From Streptococcus mitis (GTDB taxonomy: Bacteria; Bacillota; Bacilli; Lactobacillales; Streptococcaceae), in NCBI RefSeq assembly GCF_946190065.1, contig NZ_CAMHZD010000017.1, positions 1 through 53,861 on the forward strand: a stretch of 53,861 nt of DNA, in the 5' to 3' direction. Shown in pieces: positions 33,410 to 42,429 of the stretch (within the stretch, counting starts at the first letter, position 1; each line of letters begins with the position of its first letter). The translations under genes and the position numbers were made by a program. A model generated the notes under the pieces. The model was not told the origin of the DNA and ran no database searches. It was given only the letters and a program-made list of their open reading frames with translations.

Positions 33410-33829
33410 TTAAAATTTTCTATCTAAATAATTTTGTAAAATCAGCTGAGCTGCTAATTTATCAATGACTTTCTTGCGCTTGTTACGACTAATATCTGCT
33501 TGTTCAATCAACATGCGCTCAGCGGCAACTGTTGTCAAGCGTTCATCTTGATAGTCTACTGGCAAACCAAAAAGCTCTTCTAGCTTTGCTCCGTAGGCTT
33601 GACTAGCTTCCACGCGCGGTCCGCTTGTATTGTTCATGTTTTTAGGCAAGCCCACTACAAATCGTTCCACCTTGTAAGCTTCAACCAACTCCTTAACTCG
33701 GTCAAAACCAAATTGGCCTTGTTCCTCATTGATTTGGATGATTTCAAGTCCTTGAGCCGTAAAACCGAGCGGATCGCTAATAGCCACCCCTACCGTTTTT
33801 GAACCGACGTCCAATCCCATAATTCTCAT
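33410..33829 (-). CDS. ruvX: RuvX/YqgF, putative pre-16S rRNA nuclease
   Basis: The 139-residue RNase-H-fold protein begins [19 protein letters not shown], with Asp in the first strand, and contains VVGLPKNMN and the conserved [15 protein letters not shown]. It was formerly called a Holliday junction resolvase; evidence in E. coli points to 16S rRNA 5'-end maturation. It starts 3 nt after ireB. Confidence 0.94.
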   Translation of the reverse strand: MRIMGLDVGSKTVGVAISDPLGFTAQGLEIIQINEEQGQFGFDRVKELVEAYKVERFVVGLPKNMNNTSGPRVEASQAYGAKLEELFGLPVDYQDERLTTVAAERMLIEQADISRNKRKKVIDKLAAQLILQNYLDRKF

Positions 33830-33832
33830 AGG

Positions 33833-34099
33833 TTATAGATCGACTCCTTGTCCTTTAAGGTAGTAGCGGACCAATTCCTCAACGATTTCATCACGCTCAT
33901 ACTTACGGATTTGATTTCGTGCATTATTATAACGAGGAACGTAGGCAGGGTCTCCACTCAATACGTAACCTACGATTTGGTTAATTGGGTTGTAGCCCTT
34001 ATCGTTCAACGAAGCATAAACATCAGTCAAAGTTTCGCTAATTTCTTTTTTATTGGAATCGTCCAATTTAAAACGTACTGTTTCTTCAGTAAATCCCAT
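33833..34099 (-). CDS. ireB: IreB family regulatory phosphoprotein (DUF965)
   Basis: The 88-residue protein begins [10 protein letters not shown]. Threonines at positions 4 and 7 match those phosphorylated by the PASTA kinase in Enterococcus IreB, a negative regulator of cephalosporin resistance and of PASTA-kinase signalling. In streptococci the kinase would be StkP. It is the first gene of the ireB-ruvX-DUF1292 operon. Confidence 0.92.
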
Positions 34100-34129
34100 T
34101 CTAACACCCTCTTTCCTTAGAATATTACT

Positions 34130-34158
34130 ATTATAGCATAATTCCTTACGTTCTACAA
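34130..34158 (-). promoter_or_regulatory. ireB operon promoter
   Basis: TTGTAG (34153-34158), 17 nt, TATAAT (34130-34135), with TGC before the -10 (extended -10). Confidence 0.78.
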
Positions 34159-34185
34159 ATCAGGCAGTCTATTTATTTGGATTTT

Positions 34186-34755
34186 CTATTGTTCTGTCGC
34201 GCCATTTGCCAATCTGTCTGAAATATATTTGCTTGGTTCATTCTTCAAGAGATTTTCTAAACCAATGTTCTTCAAATATTCTAACTGAGAAGCCTTCTTG
34301 ACATCCAAAACTTGAAAATCAAAACTAGTTGTTGTTTGAAGTTCTGTTGCACTCAATAGTTTGGTTTCAAGCTTAAATCCTGCTAATTTGCGAGCTTCTA
34401 TGATAGACTCATCCTTCTCCTCCGCCTCGAGAAGAGCTTTTTGAGTTTCTTCCACTCCATGTTGGTCGATATAAGTCTTCAACTCATCAGAAACTGGACG
34501 TTTTTGTTGAATCGTTAAGCTCAAAAAAGTTTTGTCCTTGTATGTAATGGTTTGGGTTTGCTGGCTACCATCATCTGACTTGGGCAAGACCAAAGTCTTG
34601 GTCACAACTGTATTCTTCTCAGCATTTTCAATAACTGGCAATGCCGACTGAAGCGTATCCTTTTCTGTTTTTGTAGCTGTTCCAGTTTCTTTTTTCTGTC
34701 CGCAACCAACTAGGACAAAAAGGAAAGCTAGACTAACAAGAACTATTTTTTTCAT
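34186..34755 (-). CDS. YehR-like (DUF1307) lipoprotein
   Basis: The 189-residue protein has a signal peptide and lipobox LVGC (Cys18), then an envelope domain of the DUF1307 type with paired Lys/Glu-rich helices. It is predicted to be anchored on the outside of the membrane. The function is unknown. It stands between the spx terminator and the ireB promoter. Confidence 0.85.
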   Translation of the reverse strand: MKKIVLVSLAFLFVLVGCGQKKETGTATKTEKDTLQSALPVIENAEKNTVVTKTLVLPKSDDGSQQTQTITYKDKTFLSLTIQQKRPVSDELKTYIDQHGVEETQKALLEAEEKDESIIEARKLAGFKLETKLLSATELQTTTSFDFQVLDVKKASQLEYLKNIGLENLLKNEPSKYISDRLANGATEQ

Positions 34756-34780
34756 TTCTTTCTTCTTTCTTTTTGAAATT

Positions 34781-34808
34781 AAAATAAGACTGGGAGTTGC
34801 TCCCAGCC
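34781..34808 (-). terminator. spx terminator
   Basis: A perfect CTGGGAG/CTCCCAG stem with a 3-nt loop, ending TCTTATTTTAATTT on the minus strand. Confidence 0.85.
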
Positions 34809-34815
34809 TTGATGT

Positions 34816-35214
34816 TTATAGAGCTGCACGCAAACGTGCTTCTGCATTTTCTACATTACGGACAGAGCGTGGTAGGAAGGCACGAATATCGTCTTCCTTA
34901 TAGCCAACTTGCAGGCGTTTTTCATCTACAAGAATTGGGCTCTTTAAAATTCTCGGTGTTTCCATAATCAGATTGAGAACTTCATTGACGCTCAAATCTT
35001 CAATATCCACTCCAAGGGCTTTGGCATAGCGATTTTTAGACGAAACGATGCTGGCTATTCCGTTATCTGTTTTGGTTAGAATATCCAGTAATTCTTCTCT
35101 CGTAATTCCTTCTTTACCAAGGTTTTGTTCTTTATAACTTAACTGGTGGGCATTGAGCCAGGTTTTTGCTTTTTTACAGCTAGTACAACTTGAGACTGTA
35201 TAAATTTTAATCAT
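34816..35214 (-). CDS. spx: Spx-family transcription regulator (ArsC-like)
   Basis: The 132-residue protein has a thioredoxin-like ArsC fold with the redox switch Cys10-x2-Cys13 (CTSC) near the N-terminus. Spx binds the RNA polymerase alpha C-terminal domain and redirects transcription under thiol stress. Streptococci have two paralogues (SpxA1, SpxA2); which one this is cannot be decided here. Its -10 (TATAAT, 35256-35261, with TGG before it) lies 41 nt upstream. Confidence 0.92.
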   Translation of the reverse strand: MIKIYTVSSCTSCKKAKTWLNAHQLSYKEQNLGKEGITREELLDILTKTDNGIASIVSSKNRYAKALGVDIEDLSVNEVLNLIMETPRILKSPILVDEKRLQVGYKEDDIRAFLPRSVRNVENAEARLRAAL

Positions 35215-35255
35215 GTACCTACCCCTTTCGCTACATGTTACTATCAGTTTAGTCT

Positions 35256-35264
35256 ATTATACCA
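35256..35264 (-). promoter_or_regulatory. Extended -10 promoter of spx
   Basis: TGGTATAAT on the minus strand, with no good -35. Confidence 0.6.
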
Positions 35265-35349
35265 TAAAAAACATCCGACTTGCGACCTATTTTTAAATTT
35301 TTTTGACTTTTTTCGTCATTTTCGTACTTTTTTCTTGACAAAATGAAAT

Positions 35350-38010
35350 TTACAGCCATTCTTGATATTTCTTGATATAGATTTTTTTCACAATTGTCAC
35401 GCTAATCATATACAAAATAATGATGAAAAGTAAGAAGATGAAATAAATCGGTTTTAAAGGAGTTAGATGGAGAAGGCTAGATAGTGGACTGTAGGGAAGG
35501 AAGGTCACAAAGGCTGCAGCCAATAAGGTTGTCACAAGGACTAGCCAAGCTGGACGACTTTGTAAAAAGGGAATTTTAGCTGAACGCAGCATATGGATAA
35601 CCATGGTCTGTGACCACATGGACTCAATAAACCAACCTGTCTGAAACAAGACAATAAATCCTACGGCAGACTCCGCTCCATGGACATAGGCTTGACCTGT
35701 CGTCATGGGTACAATGATAAAATAGAGCAAAATAAAGGTCAAAATATCAAAGGCAGAAGATATAGGCCCCATCCAAACCATGAAACGTGTGATGGACTTA
35801 GCTTCCCAAGTATGCGGATTTCTCAAAAAATCTTTATCCACCTTATCAAAAGGCAAGGCAATACAAGACAAATCATAGACTAGATTTAGGATAATCAAAT
35901 GGACTGGTGCCATTGGTAAAAATGGCAAAAAGATTCCAGAGACCAATAGGGATAAGATATTCCCAAAATTAGAACTCACTGTCATTTTGATATATTTGGT
36001 CATATTGGCATAGACCTTACGACCTTCAACAAGTCCTTTTTCAAGCACCATTAGATCCTTATCAAGTAGGATAACATCAGCTGTTTCTTTGGCAATATCT
36101 ACTGCTGTATCAACAGAAATCCCCACATCTGCAACTTTCATAGAAGGAGCATCATTGATCCCATCTCCCATATAGCCGACAGCATGACCGTTAGCCTTAA
36201 ATTGCAAAATAATCCTTGCTTTTTGGTCAGGAGAAAGTTTGGCAAAGACTGTTACCTCCTCTACGGCTTGAGCCAATTCTTGATCACTCATCTGGTCAAT
36301 TTCAGACCCTAACAGCATCTGATTAATATCTAATCCAACCTTTTCACAAACTGCTTGGGTAACTTTTTCATTGTCTCCCGTCAGAATCTTTGTTTGAACC
36401 CCATGTTCTAACAGTGCCTTAATTGCTGGTGCTGCAGATGGTTTAGGAGGATCTAGGAAAGCTAAATAACCAGTTAGAATCATATCCCCTTCATCATCAA
36501 CTGTATAGGCATGTCCTTCCCTCAAACCTGACTTATAGGCTACTCCCAAGACACGCAAACCTTGTTGATTGAGTTGTCTGACTTCTGCTAAAATTTCTTC
36601 TCTAATAGCATCTGTCAAGGGAGTAATCACTCCTTGGTATTCCGCATGACTGGAAATCGTCAACATTTCCTCTAGGGCACCCTTGGTTACCAAACTAACA
36701 ACTTCGTGTTCATCCTTAACGATAACACTCATCCGTCTACGTTCAAAATCAAAGGGAAGCTCATCTATTTTTTGAAAAGTTTGAGCCAGATTTTGCAAGA
36801 GGGTGTGTTCTTTTGCTTCCTTTTCAGTCCGTTTGATGATGGCTCTGTCCATCAAATTTTTCAAGCCCGTTTGAAAATAAGAATTGAGATAAGCTCGTCT
36901 CAAGACGGTCAAATCCAAATCTCCATGTATATCCAAAGGATATTCAAGAACAATTTCGTCTTGAGTGAGGGTTCCGGTTTTATCCGTACACAAGATATCA
37001 ATCGCCCCTAAATCCTGTATGGCATTGAGTTTCTTGATAACCACTTTTTCCTTGGCCATGATAATGGAGCCTTTTGCTAGACTGGCCGTGATAATCATAG
37101 GAAGCATCTCAGGTGTCAATCCAACACCAACACTCAAAGCAAATACGCCAGCTTCTAACCAATCTCCATCTGTTAAACCATTGGACAAGAAAACGATGGG
37201 CACCATGACCAGCATCAAACGAATCAAGAGCCACGAAATACTATTCATCTCCCGCTCAAACGAAGTAGGCTCGTCATAGGTGTTCAAAGTCTGCTCAATG
37301 GCCCCCATCATGGTATCATCACCAACTGCTAAAACCACAGCCTTGGCACTACCAGACAAGACATTGGTTCCCATAAAGGCGAGCGCTTCTGCTTCTAGCA
37401 GACTATCAGATTGTTGAACTGTTGCCTTGGTCAAGGCCAATTTTTCAACCGATTCACTTTCACCTGTCAAGCCCGACTGTTGTACAAAGAAATCACGCGA
37501 CTCAAATAAAAGAAGATCTGCTGGAATCATGTCTCCAGCGCTTAATTTAACCACGTCACCCACTACCAAATCATCGATAGGTACTTCTTGGATTTCTCCT
37601 TGACGAATGACAGTCGCTGTGTTGACAATCATTTTTGATAGATTGGTCGCAGCCTTATCACTACGGAGTTCTTGGACAAAGCGTATGCCACCAGAAATGA
37701 GGACTAGGACAACGATGATAATAGAAGTCGTCGGATCTTCTTGACCTGGTTTTGCCAACCAGACATTGGTCACCAAGGAAATCACGGCGATGACCAGTAA
37801 GATGATTGTAAAAGGATTGATAATGGATTCGTAAATCTTTTTGAGGATACTGTCTTCTTGACCCTTTGTGATGGTATTTTCGCCATATAGGTCACGATTT
37901 TTCTCCACCTGCTCCTCAGTCAAGCCTGTTAGACTTGTCTTATAAAAAGAGAGAGTTTCGTTTAAAGATGTATGAATAGCTGTTGCTAATCTTTCTTTTG
38001 TAGTTTTCAT
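35350..38010 (-). CDS. mgtA: Mg2+-importing P-type ATPase (MgtA/MgtB type)
   Basis: The 886-residue P-type ATPase has TGES at 182-185 (dephosphorylation loop), the phosphorylation site DKTGT with Asp343, and GDGIND in the hinge (about 640). About ten membrane segments are arranged in the P3 (MgtA/MgtB) order, including six after the hinge. It is likely to import Mg2+ rather than pump Ca2+ out: the leader contains an M-box Mg2+ riboswitch and the sequence has the MgtB-type GLTPEMLPMI motif in membrane segment four. It is controlled by the leader described at 38025-38392. Confidence 0.93.
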   Translation of the reverse strand: MKTTKERLATAIHTSLNETLSFYKTSLTGLTEEQVEKNRDLYGENTITKGQEDSILKKIYESIINPFTIILLVIAVISLVTNVWLAKPGQEDPTTSIIIVVLVLISGGIRFVQELRSDKAATNLSKMIVNTATVIRQGEIQEVPIDDLVVGDVVKLSAGDMIPADLLLFESRDFFVQQSGLTGESESVEKLALTKATVQQSDSLLEAEALAFMGTNVLSGSAKAVVLAVGDDTMMGAIEQTLNTYDEPTSFEREMNSISWLLIRLMLVMVPIVFLSNGLTDGDWLEAGVFALSVGVGLTPEMLPMIITASLAKGSIIMAKEKVVIKKLNAIQDLGAIDILCTDKTGTLTQDEIVLEYPLDIHGDLDLTVLRRAYLNSYFQTGLKNLMDRAIIKRTEKEAKEHTLLQNLAQTFQKIDELPFDFERRRMSVIVKDEHEVVSLVTKGALEEMLTISSHAEYQGVITPLTDAIREEILAEVRQLNQQGLRVLGVAYKSGLREGHAYTVDDEGDMILTGYLAFLDPPKPSAAPAIKALLEHGVQTKILTGDNEKVTQAVCEKVGLDINQMLLGSEIDQMSDQELAQAVEEVTVFAKLSPDQKARIILQFKANGHAVGYMGDGINDAPSMKVADVGISVDTAVDIAKETADVILLDKDLMVLEKGLVEGRKVYANMTKYIKMTVSSNFGNILSLLVSGIFLPFLPMAPVHLIILNLVYDLSCIALPFDKVDKDFLRNPHTWEAKSITRFMVWMGPISSAFDILTFILLYFIIVPMTTGQAYVHGAESAVGFIVLFQTGWFIESMWSQTMVIHMLRSAKIPFLQSRPAWLVLVTTLLAAAFVTFLPYSPLSSLLHLTPLKPIYFIFLLFIIILYMISVTIVKKIYIKKYQEWL

Positions 38011-38024
38011 TGGTTTCTCCTATC

Positions 38025-38060
38025 TGTATGAATGATGTGTTTCATACACAGAGACCAATC
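38025..38060 (-). promoter_or_regulatory. mgtA ribosome-site-proximal hairpin (B-C) competing with A-B
   Basis: On the minus strand, segment B (38041-38051, CTGTGTATGAA) can pair with segment C (38025-38032, TTCATACA), giving a perfect 8-bp stem with an 8-nt loop only 3 nt before the AGGAG ribosome site. B can alternatively pair with segment A (38098-38106) inside the leader ORF. Each pairing excludes the other. Confidence 0.75.
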
Positions 38061-38106
38061 ACTTTATAAGGGCAGAACGACACAAATCAGCGATTGGCTG
38101 TGTATG
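38043..38106 (-). promoter_or_regulatory. mgtA leader hairpin A-B overlapping the leader ORF
   Basis: CATACACAG (38098-38106) pairs with CTGTGTATG (38043-38051), and CCAATC (38092-38097) with GATTGG (38055-38060), a 15-bp stem with one 3-nt bulge. The 5' arm lies inside codons 10-14 of the leader ORF, so a translating ribosome would prevent it from forming. Confidence 0.75.
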
Positions 38107-38135
38107 TGCGGTTCCGGATGATCGTCAATTTGCAT
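38064..38135 (-). CDS. Leader peptide ORF of mgtA (23 codons)
   Basis: The ORF has a near-consensus ribosome site (AAAGGAG, 7 nt before ATG), which is better than most genes here. The peptide begins MQIDDHPEPHIHSQSL and ends in a hydrophobic tail. The early run of acidic residues and prolines (Asp4, Asp5, Pro7, Glu8, Pro9) is the feature that makes ribosomes unstable at low Mg2+ in enterobacterial MgtL (which starts MEPDPTP). The ORF lies between the M-box terminator and mgtA, overlapping a switching hairpin. I know of no description of such an ORF in streptococci. Confidence 0.75.
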   Translation of the reverse strand: MQIDDHPEPHIHSQSLICVVLPL

Positions 38136-38169
38136 CGTCTATCTCCTTTCTTTGATTTAAACAGTAGAA

Positions 38170-38194
38170 AATCCCACCATAAAATGGCAGGATT
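38170..38194 (-). terminator. M-box expression-platform terminator
   Basis: AATCCTGCCA and TGGTGGGATT form a 10-bp stem (two G-U pairs), 5-nt loop, then TTTTC. It lies directly after the M-box aptamer. The T-run is short, so termination may be partial. Confidence 0.7.
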
Positions 38195-38216
38195 AAAAAA
38201 CTAATTATCTGTTTTT

Positions 38217-38358
38217 CGTTCAAGCTTTAACTCCATAGGGCAATGTAATGAGCTTAGTCTTGGCCTTCGCGACCAGGACTGTTGACCAACGAGTAGTGTC
38301 TCCACTGCTTTGCGGTAGTCATCCGTATCCCTATGGTAGCCTCACCTACCGTTTTCGT
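38217..38358 (-). promoter_or_regulatory. M-box (ykoK) Mg2+ riboswitch
   Basis: The minus strand contains the M-box hallmarks in order: GGTAGGTGAGGCTACC, the CATAGGG arm, GATACGG, GTTGGTCAACAG, and the closing arm CCCTATGGAGTTAAAGC. CATAGGG and CCCTATG pair to close the core. The M-box folds around Mg2+ and turns off Mg2+ transporter genes when Mg2+ is plentiful. Confidence 0.92.
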
Positions 38359-38363
38359 TTTTC

Positions 38364-38392
38364 AGTATAAACCTTTAAAATTTAAAAGTCAA
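38364..38392 (-). promoter_or_regulatory. mgtA promoter
   Basis: TTGACT (38387-38392), 17 nt, TATACT (38364-38369), near-consensus. Transcription should start near 38357, at the first bases of the M-box. Confidence 0.88.
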
Positions 38393-38412
38393 TCATTTGA
38401 GTTGTTTAACTC

Positions 38413-39474
38413 TTAGATAACTATCAACTCTTTTGGAGCTAGGGTCAACAATTCACAACCTGTCTCTGTAATCAGGATATCATCCTCGATACGAACGCCA
38501 TATTTGCCTTCGATATAGATACCTGGCTCATCGGTCAAGGTCATACCTGCCTTAATAGTTTCTGTAGAAGTTTGGCTAAAGTATGGTTCCTCATGAATAT
38601 CCAGCCCAATACCGTGGCCAATGCCGTGGGTAAAGTAGTCGCCATAGCCAGCCTCGATGATAATATCACGAGGAATTTTGTCAAAGTCTCGGAAACCTAA
38701 TCCTGCCTTAGCCTGGTCAATCAAGGCTTGGTTGGCTTTCAAAACCGTATTGTAAATCTCTGCCTGCTCGTCGCTGACATGCCCCAGATAGATAGTCCGT
38801 GTCATATCACTGACATAGTGGTCATAAAGACATCCGAAATCCATGGTAATGGCTTCTCCCAGCTCCACTGGTTTGTGCATTGGATGGGCATGGGGCTTAG
38901 AAGAGTTGATTCCGCTAGCTAAGATAGTGTCAAAAGATAAGCCAGATGCTCCCAACTCACGCATGCGGAAATCAAGGAAGTTGGCAATCTCAATCTCAGT
39001 CTTTCCTGGCTTAATAAAGTCAAGCGCGTCGCGGAAAGCTTGGTCTGAGATAGAACAAGCCTTGCGAATAGCTGCAATCTCCGCTTCATCCTTAATCATT
39101 CGAAGACCTTCGACAAACTGAGTTTGTGGAAGCAAGTCAATTCCTTCAAAGGTTGCCTGCATACGGTGATAATAAGAAACTGAAATCTCATCTTCAAAAC
39201 CGATTCGAGACAAGCCCATGTCCTTAACAATGCCTGCAATGACAGCCAATTCATCACGGTCAGCCACAATCTCAAACCCACTGGTTTCTTGCTTAGCTGC
39301 AATGATATAGCGAGAGTCTGTCACCAAGACCTGACGGTCACGGCTGATGAATACTGTTCCATTTGAACCCCAAAAACCAGTCAAGTAATAGACGTTTTTA
39401 AGATTGTTGATGATAATGCCATCCAGTTCTTTTTCTTGCATTTTAGTTAGAAATGCTTGTACGCGTTTATTCAT
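38413..39474 (-). CDS. pepQ: Xaa-Pro peptidase (aminopeptidase P family)
   Basis: The 353-residue M24 metallopeptidase has an N-terminal creatinase-like domain (about 1-125) and a C-terminal pita-bread domain. Metal ligands are visible in [16 protein letters not shown] (two Asp), [12 protein letters not shown] (His) and two Glu motifs ([21 protein letters not shown]). It releases N-terminal residues next to proline, or splits Xaa-Pro dipeptides; prolidase and aminopeptidase P cannot be separated here. The ATG overlaps the uvrA stop by 8 nt (ATGAATAA). Confidence 0.88.
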   Translation of the reverse strand: MNKRVQAFLTKMQEKELDGIIINNLKNVYYLTGFWGSNGTVFISRDRQVLVTDSRYIIAAKQETSGFEIVADRDELAVIAGIVKDMGLSRIGFEDEISVSYYHRMQATFEGIDLLPQTQFVEGLRMIKDEAEIAAIRKACSISDQAFRDALDFIKPGKTEIEIANFLDFRMRELGASGLSFDTILASGINSSKPHAHPMHKPVELGEAITMDFGCLYDHYVSDMTRTIYLGHVSDEQAEIYNTVLKANQALIDQAKAGLGFRDFDKIPRDIIIEAGYGDYFTHGIGHGIGLDIHEEPYFSQTSTETIKAGMTLTDEPGIYIEGKYGVRIEDDILITETGCELLTLAPKELIVI

Positions 39475-42298
39475 GATGTAACTTTCCTTTCAAATAATGT
39501 CCTGTGTAGCTGGCTTCATTGGCCGCTACTTCTTCTGGAGTTCCTGTTGCGATGATAGTTCCACCGCCGACACCGCCCTCTGGTCCCAAGTCGATGATAT
39601 GGTCTGCTGTCTTGATAACGTCTAGATTGTGCTCAATGACAAGGACTGTATTGCCATCGTCAACAAAGCGAGCTAAAACCTTGAGCAAGCGAGCGATATC
39701 CTCAGTATGAAGCCCTGTCGTCGGTTCATCCAGAATATAGAATGACTTGCCTGTCGAGCGTTTGTGGAGTTCGCTAGCCAGCTTCATACGCTGGGCTTCT
39801 CCCCCAGAAAGAGTGGTAGCTGGTTGACCTAGCGTCACATAGCCCAGTCCCACATCCTTGATAGTCTGAAGTTTACGTTGAATTTTCGGAATATGTTGGA
39901 AGAATTCCACCGCATCGTTGACCGTCATGTCCAAGACCTGTGAAATATTTTTTTCCTTGTAGTGAACTTCTAGGGTTTCACTGTTGTAGCGGGTTCCGTG
40001 GCAGACCTCACAAGCCACATAAACATCTGGCAAGAAGTGCATCTCAATCTTGATGATCCCGTCACCTGAGCAGGCTTCACAGCGACCACCCTTGACATTG
40101 AAACTGAAACGCCCCTTCTTGTAGCCTCGAATCTTGGCTTCATTAGTCTGAGCAAAGAGGTCACGTATATCGTCAAAAACTCCCGTATAGGTAGCAGGGT
40201 TAGACCTTGGCGTTCGTCCTATAGGGCTCTGGTCAATGTCAATCAAACGATCAACATGCTCAATCCCTGTAATAGTCTTAAATTTACCAGGTTTGTCTGA
40301 ATTACGGTTGAGCTTCTGGGCAATAGCTTTTTTGAGGATGCTGTTGATTAAGGTTGATTTCCCTGAGCCCGACACACCTGTCACTGCGATAAATTTTCCT
40401 AGTGGGAAGCGAGCAGTAACATTTTGCAGGTTGTTCTCTCGCGCTCCTGTCACTTCGATAAAACGACCATTTCCGACACGTCGCTCTTCTGGTACTGGAA
40501 TCGCACGTTTGCCTGACAAATACTGGCCTGTGATAGACTTACTGTTACGAGCCACCTGTTTGGGCGTACCTGCAGCAACAATCTCCCCACCAAAAACACC
40601 TGCACCAGGACCAACGTCAATCAGATAATCAGCCTCACGCATGGTATCTTCATCGTGTTCTACCACGATGAGAGTATTGCCCAAGTCGCGCATCTTTTTG
40701 AGACTGGCGATCAAACGATCATTGTCCCTTTGGTGGAGCCCAATCGATGGCTCGTCTAAGATATAGAGGACGCCTGATAGGTTAGAACCAATCTGGGTTG
40801 CCAAACGAATACGCTGACTTTCCCCACCTGAAAGGGTTCCTGCCGAACGAGACAGAGTCAGATAGTTAAGACCCACGTTATTAAGGAAGGTCAAACGGTC
40901 CTTGATTTCCTTGAGAATGGGACGAGCAATAATAGTTTCATTTTCAGACAAGGTTAACCGGCTCACTAACTCCAAGTGGTCTGCGATAGACAGGTCTGAA
41001 ATTTCTCCGATATGTGGTCCTTGCGCACCACCAACACGGACAGACAAGGCCTGGTCATTGAGACGGTAACCATGACAGGTTCCGCAGGTCAGCTCATTCA
41101 TGTAAAGGCGCATCTGGGTGCGAGTGTAGTCACTATTAGTTTCATGGTAGCGACGTTTGATATTATTAACAACTCCCTCAAAAGGAATATCGATATCGCG
41201 CACGCCACCAAATTCATTCTCATAGTGGAAATGGAATTCCTTACCATCTGAGCCGTAGAGAATCAAGTTCTTATCTTCTTCTGACAAGTCCTCAAAAGGC
41301 TTATCCATATCCACTCCAAAGGCTGTCATAGCCTGCTCTAGCATGTTTGGATAGTAGTTGGATGAGATAGGATTCCACGGAGCCAAGGCTCCCTCACGTA
41401 AGGTTTTGCTGGCATCTGGCACTACCAAATCAGTATCCACCTCCAGCTTGATGCCCAAGCCATCACACTCACTACAAGAACCAAAAGGAGCATTGAAGGA
41501 GAAGAGACGCGGCTCTAACTCTGGAACAGTAAAGCCACAAACTGGACAGGCATAATGCTCAGAGAAGAGCAACTCAGAATCGTCCATGGTGTCGATAATG
41601 ACATAGCCTTCTGCGATACGAAGGGCAGCCTCAATAGAATCAAAGAGACGACTACGAATGCCCTCCTTGATAACAATACGATCAACCACGACATCAATAT
41701 TGTGTTGCTTGCTCTTAGATAACTCTGGCACTTCGGTCACATCATAGACTTCCCCATCCACACGGACACGGACATACCCATCTTTCTGAACCTTCTCGAT
41801 AACACTCTTATGTTGGCCTTTTTTCTTGCGGATGACAGGGGCCAAGATCTGCAAGCGCTGGCGTTCAGGCAATTCTAAAACCTTATCCACGATTTGCTCC
41901 ACTGAAGAGGCCTTGATAGCTCCATGCCCGTTGATACAGTAAGGCGTCCCCACACGTGCGTAGAGGAGACGCAGATAGTCATTGATTTCAGTCGTTGTTC
42001 CCACCGTCGAGCGAGGGTTTTTACTAGTCGTTTTCTGGTCGATAGAAATAGCTGGGCTGAGACCATCAATAGCATCTACATCAGGCTTCTCCATATTCCC
42101 CAAGAACTGACGAGCATAGGCTGACAAACTCTCCACATAGCGACGTTGCCCCTCCGCATAGAGGGTATCAAAGGCCAGACTGGATTTCCCTGAACCTGAC
42201 AAACCGGTCACAACAACCAACTTGTCTCGCGGAATCTCCACATCAATATTTTTTAAATTATGGGCACGCGCCCCATGAATGACAATTTTATCTTGCAT
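39467..42298 (-). CDS. uvrA: Excinuclease ABC subunit A
   Basis: The 943-residue damage-recognition ATPase of nucleotide excision repair has two ABC modules. Walker A motifs are GLSGSGKSS (about 31-39) and GVSGSGKST (about 640); signatures are LSGGESQR and LSGGEAQR. Zinc-finger cysteines are CPVC...CSECDGLG in the first module and CEACSGDG...CEVCHGT in the second. The start at 42298 matches UvrA proteins; eleven codons upstream are open but not conserved in kind. Confidence 0.97.
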   Translation of the reverse strand: MQDKIVIHGARAHNLKNIDVEIPRDKLVVVTGLSGSGKSSLAFDTLYAEGQRRYVESLSAYARQFLGNMEKPDVDAIDGLSPAISIDQKTTSKNPRSTVGTTTEINDYLRLLYARVGTPYCINGHGAIKASSVEQIVDKVLELPERQRLQILAPVIRKKKGQHKSVIEKVQKDGYVRVRVDGEVYDVTEVPELSKSKQHNIDVVVDRIVIKEGIRSRLFDSIEAALRIAEGYVIIDTMDDSELLFSEHYACPVCGFTVPELEPRLFSFNAPFGSCSECDGLGIKLEVDTDLVVPDASKTLREGALAPWNPISSNYYPNMLEQAMTAFGVDMDKPFEDLSEEDKNLILYGSDGKEFHFHYENEFGGVRDIDIPFEGVVNNIKRRYHETNSDYTRTQMRLYMNELTCGTCHGYRLNDQALSVRVGGAQGPHIGEISDLSIADHLELVSRLTLSENETIIARPILKEIKDRLTFLNNVGLNYLTLSRSAGTLSGGESQRIRLATQIGSNLSGVLYILDEPSIGLHQRDNDRLIASLKKMRDLGNTLIVVEHDEDTMREADYLIDVGPGAGVFGGEIVAAGTPKQVARNSKSITGQYLSGKRAIPVPEERRVGNGRFIEVTGARENNLQNVTARFPLGKFIAVTGVSGSGKSTLINSILKKAIAQKLNRNSDKPGKFKTITGIEHVDRLIDIDQSPIGRTPRSNPATYTGVFDDIRDLFAQTNEAKIRGYKKGRFSFNVKGGRCEACSGDGIIKIEMHFLPDVYVACEVCHGTRYNSETLEVHYKEKNISQVLDMTVNDAVEFFQHIPKIQRKLQTIKDVGLGYVTLGQPATTLSGGEAQRMKLASELHKRSTGKSFYILDEPTTGLHTEDIARLLKVLARFVDDGNTVLVIEHNLDVIKTADHIIDLGPEGGVGGGTIIATGTPEEVAANEASYTGHYLKGKLHHE

Positions 42299-42329
42299 TT
42301 TTGTTCTTTCTAGTCCATTATTGCTTACC

Positions 42330-42385
42330 ATTATACCAAAAAAAGTGAGATTCTATTACCCAAAAGACTTAATTTGTAGTATAAT
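42330..42385. promoter_or_regulatory. Divergent promoters of uvrA and corA
   Basis: On the minus strand TGGTATAAT (-10 at 42330-42335) serves uvrA. On the plus strand TATAAT at 42380-42385 serves corA. The -35 regions are weak for both, and the two promoters share the 44 bp between them. Confidence 0.65.
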
Positions 42386-42429
42386 AGTACGGTGTGAAAA
42401 AATCTGAAAAATGAGAAAGGATAAGGGAT

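Noticed and set aside
35280-35349. Repeated TTTTTTCGT/GACTTTTTT motifs between mgtA and spx, considered as regulator repeats.
   Set aside because: Spacing and sequence do not match CiaR or LytTR-type repeats, and AT-rich DNA gives such patterns by chance.
39519-42124. Antisense frames over uvrA.
   Set aside because: Mirror of conserved coding sequence. No promoter or start signals.
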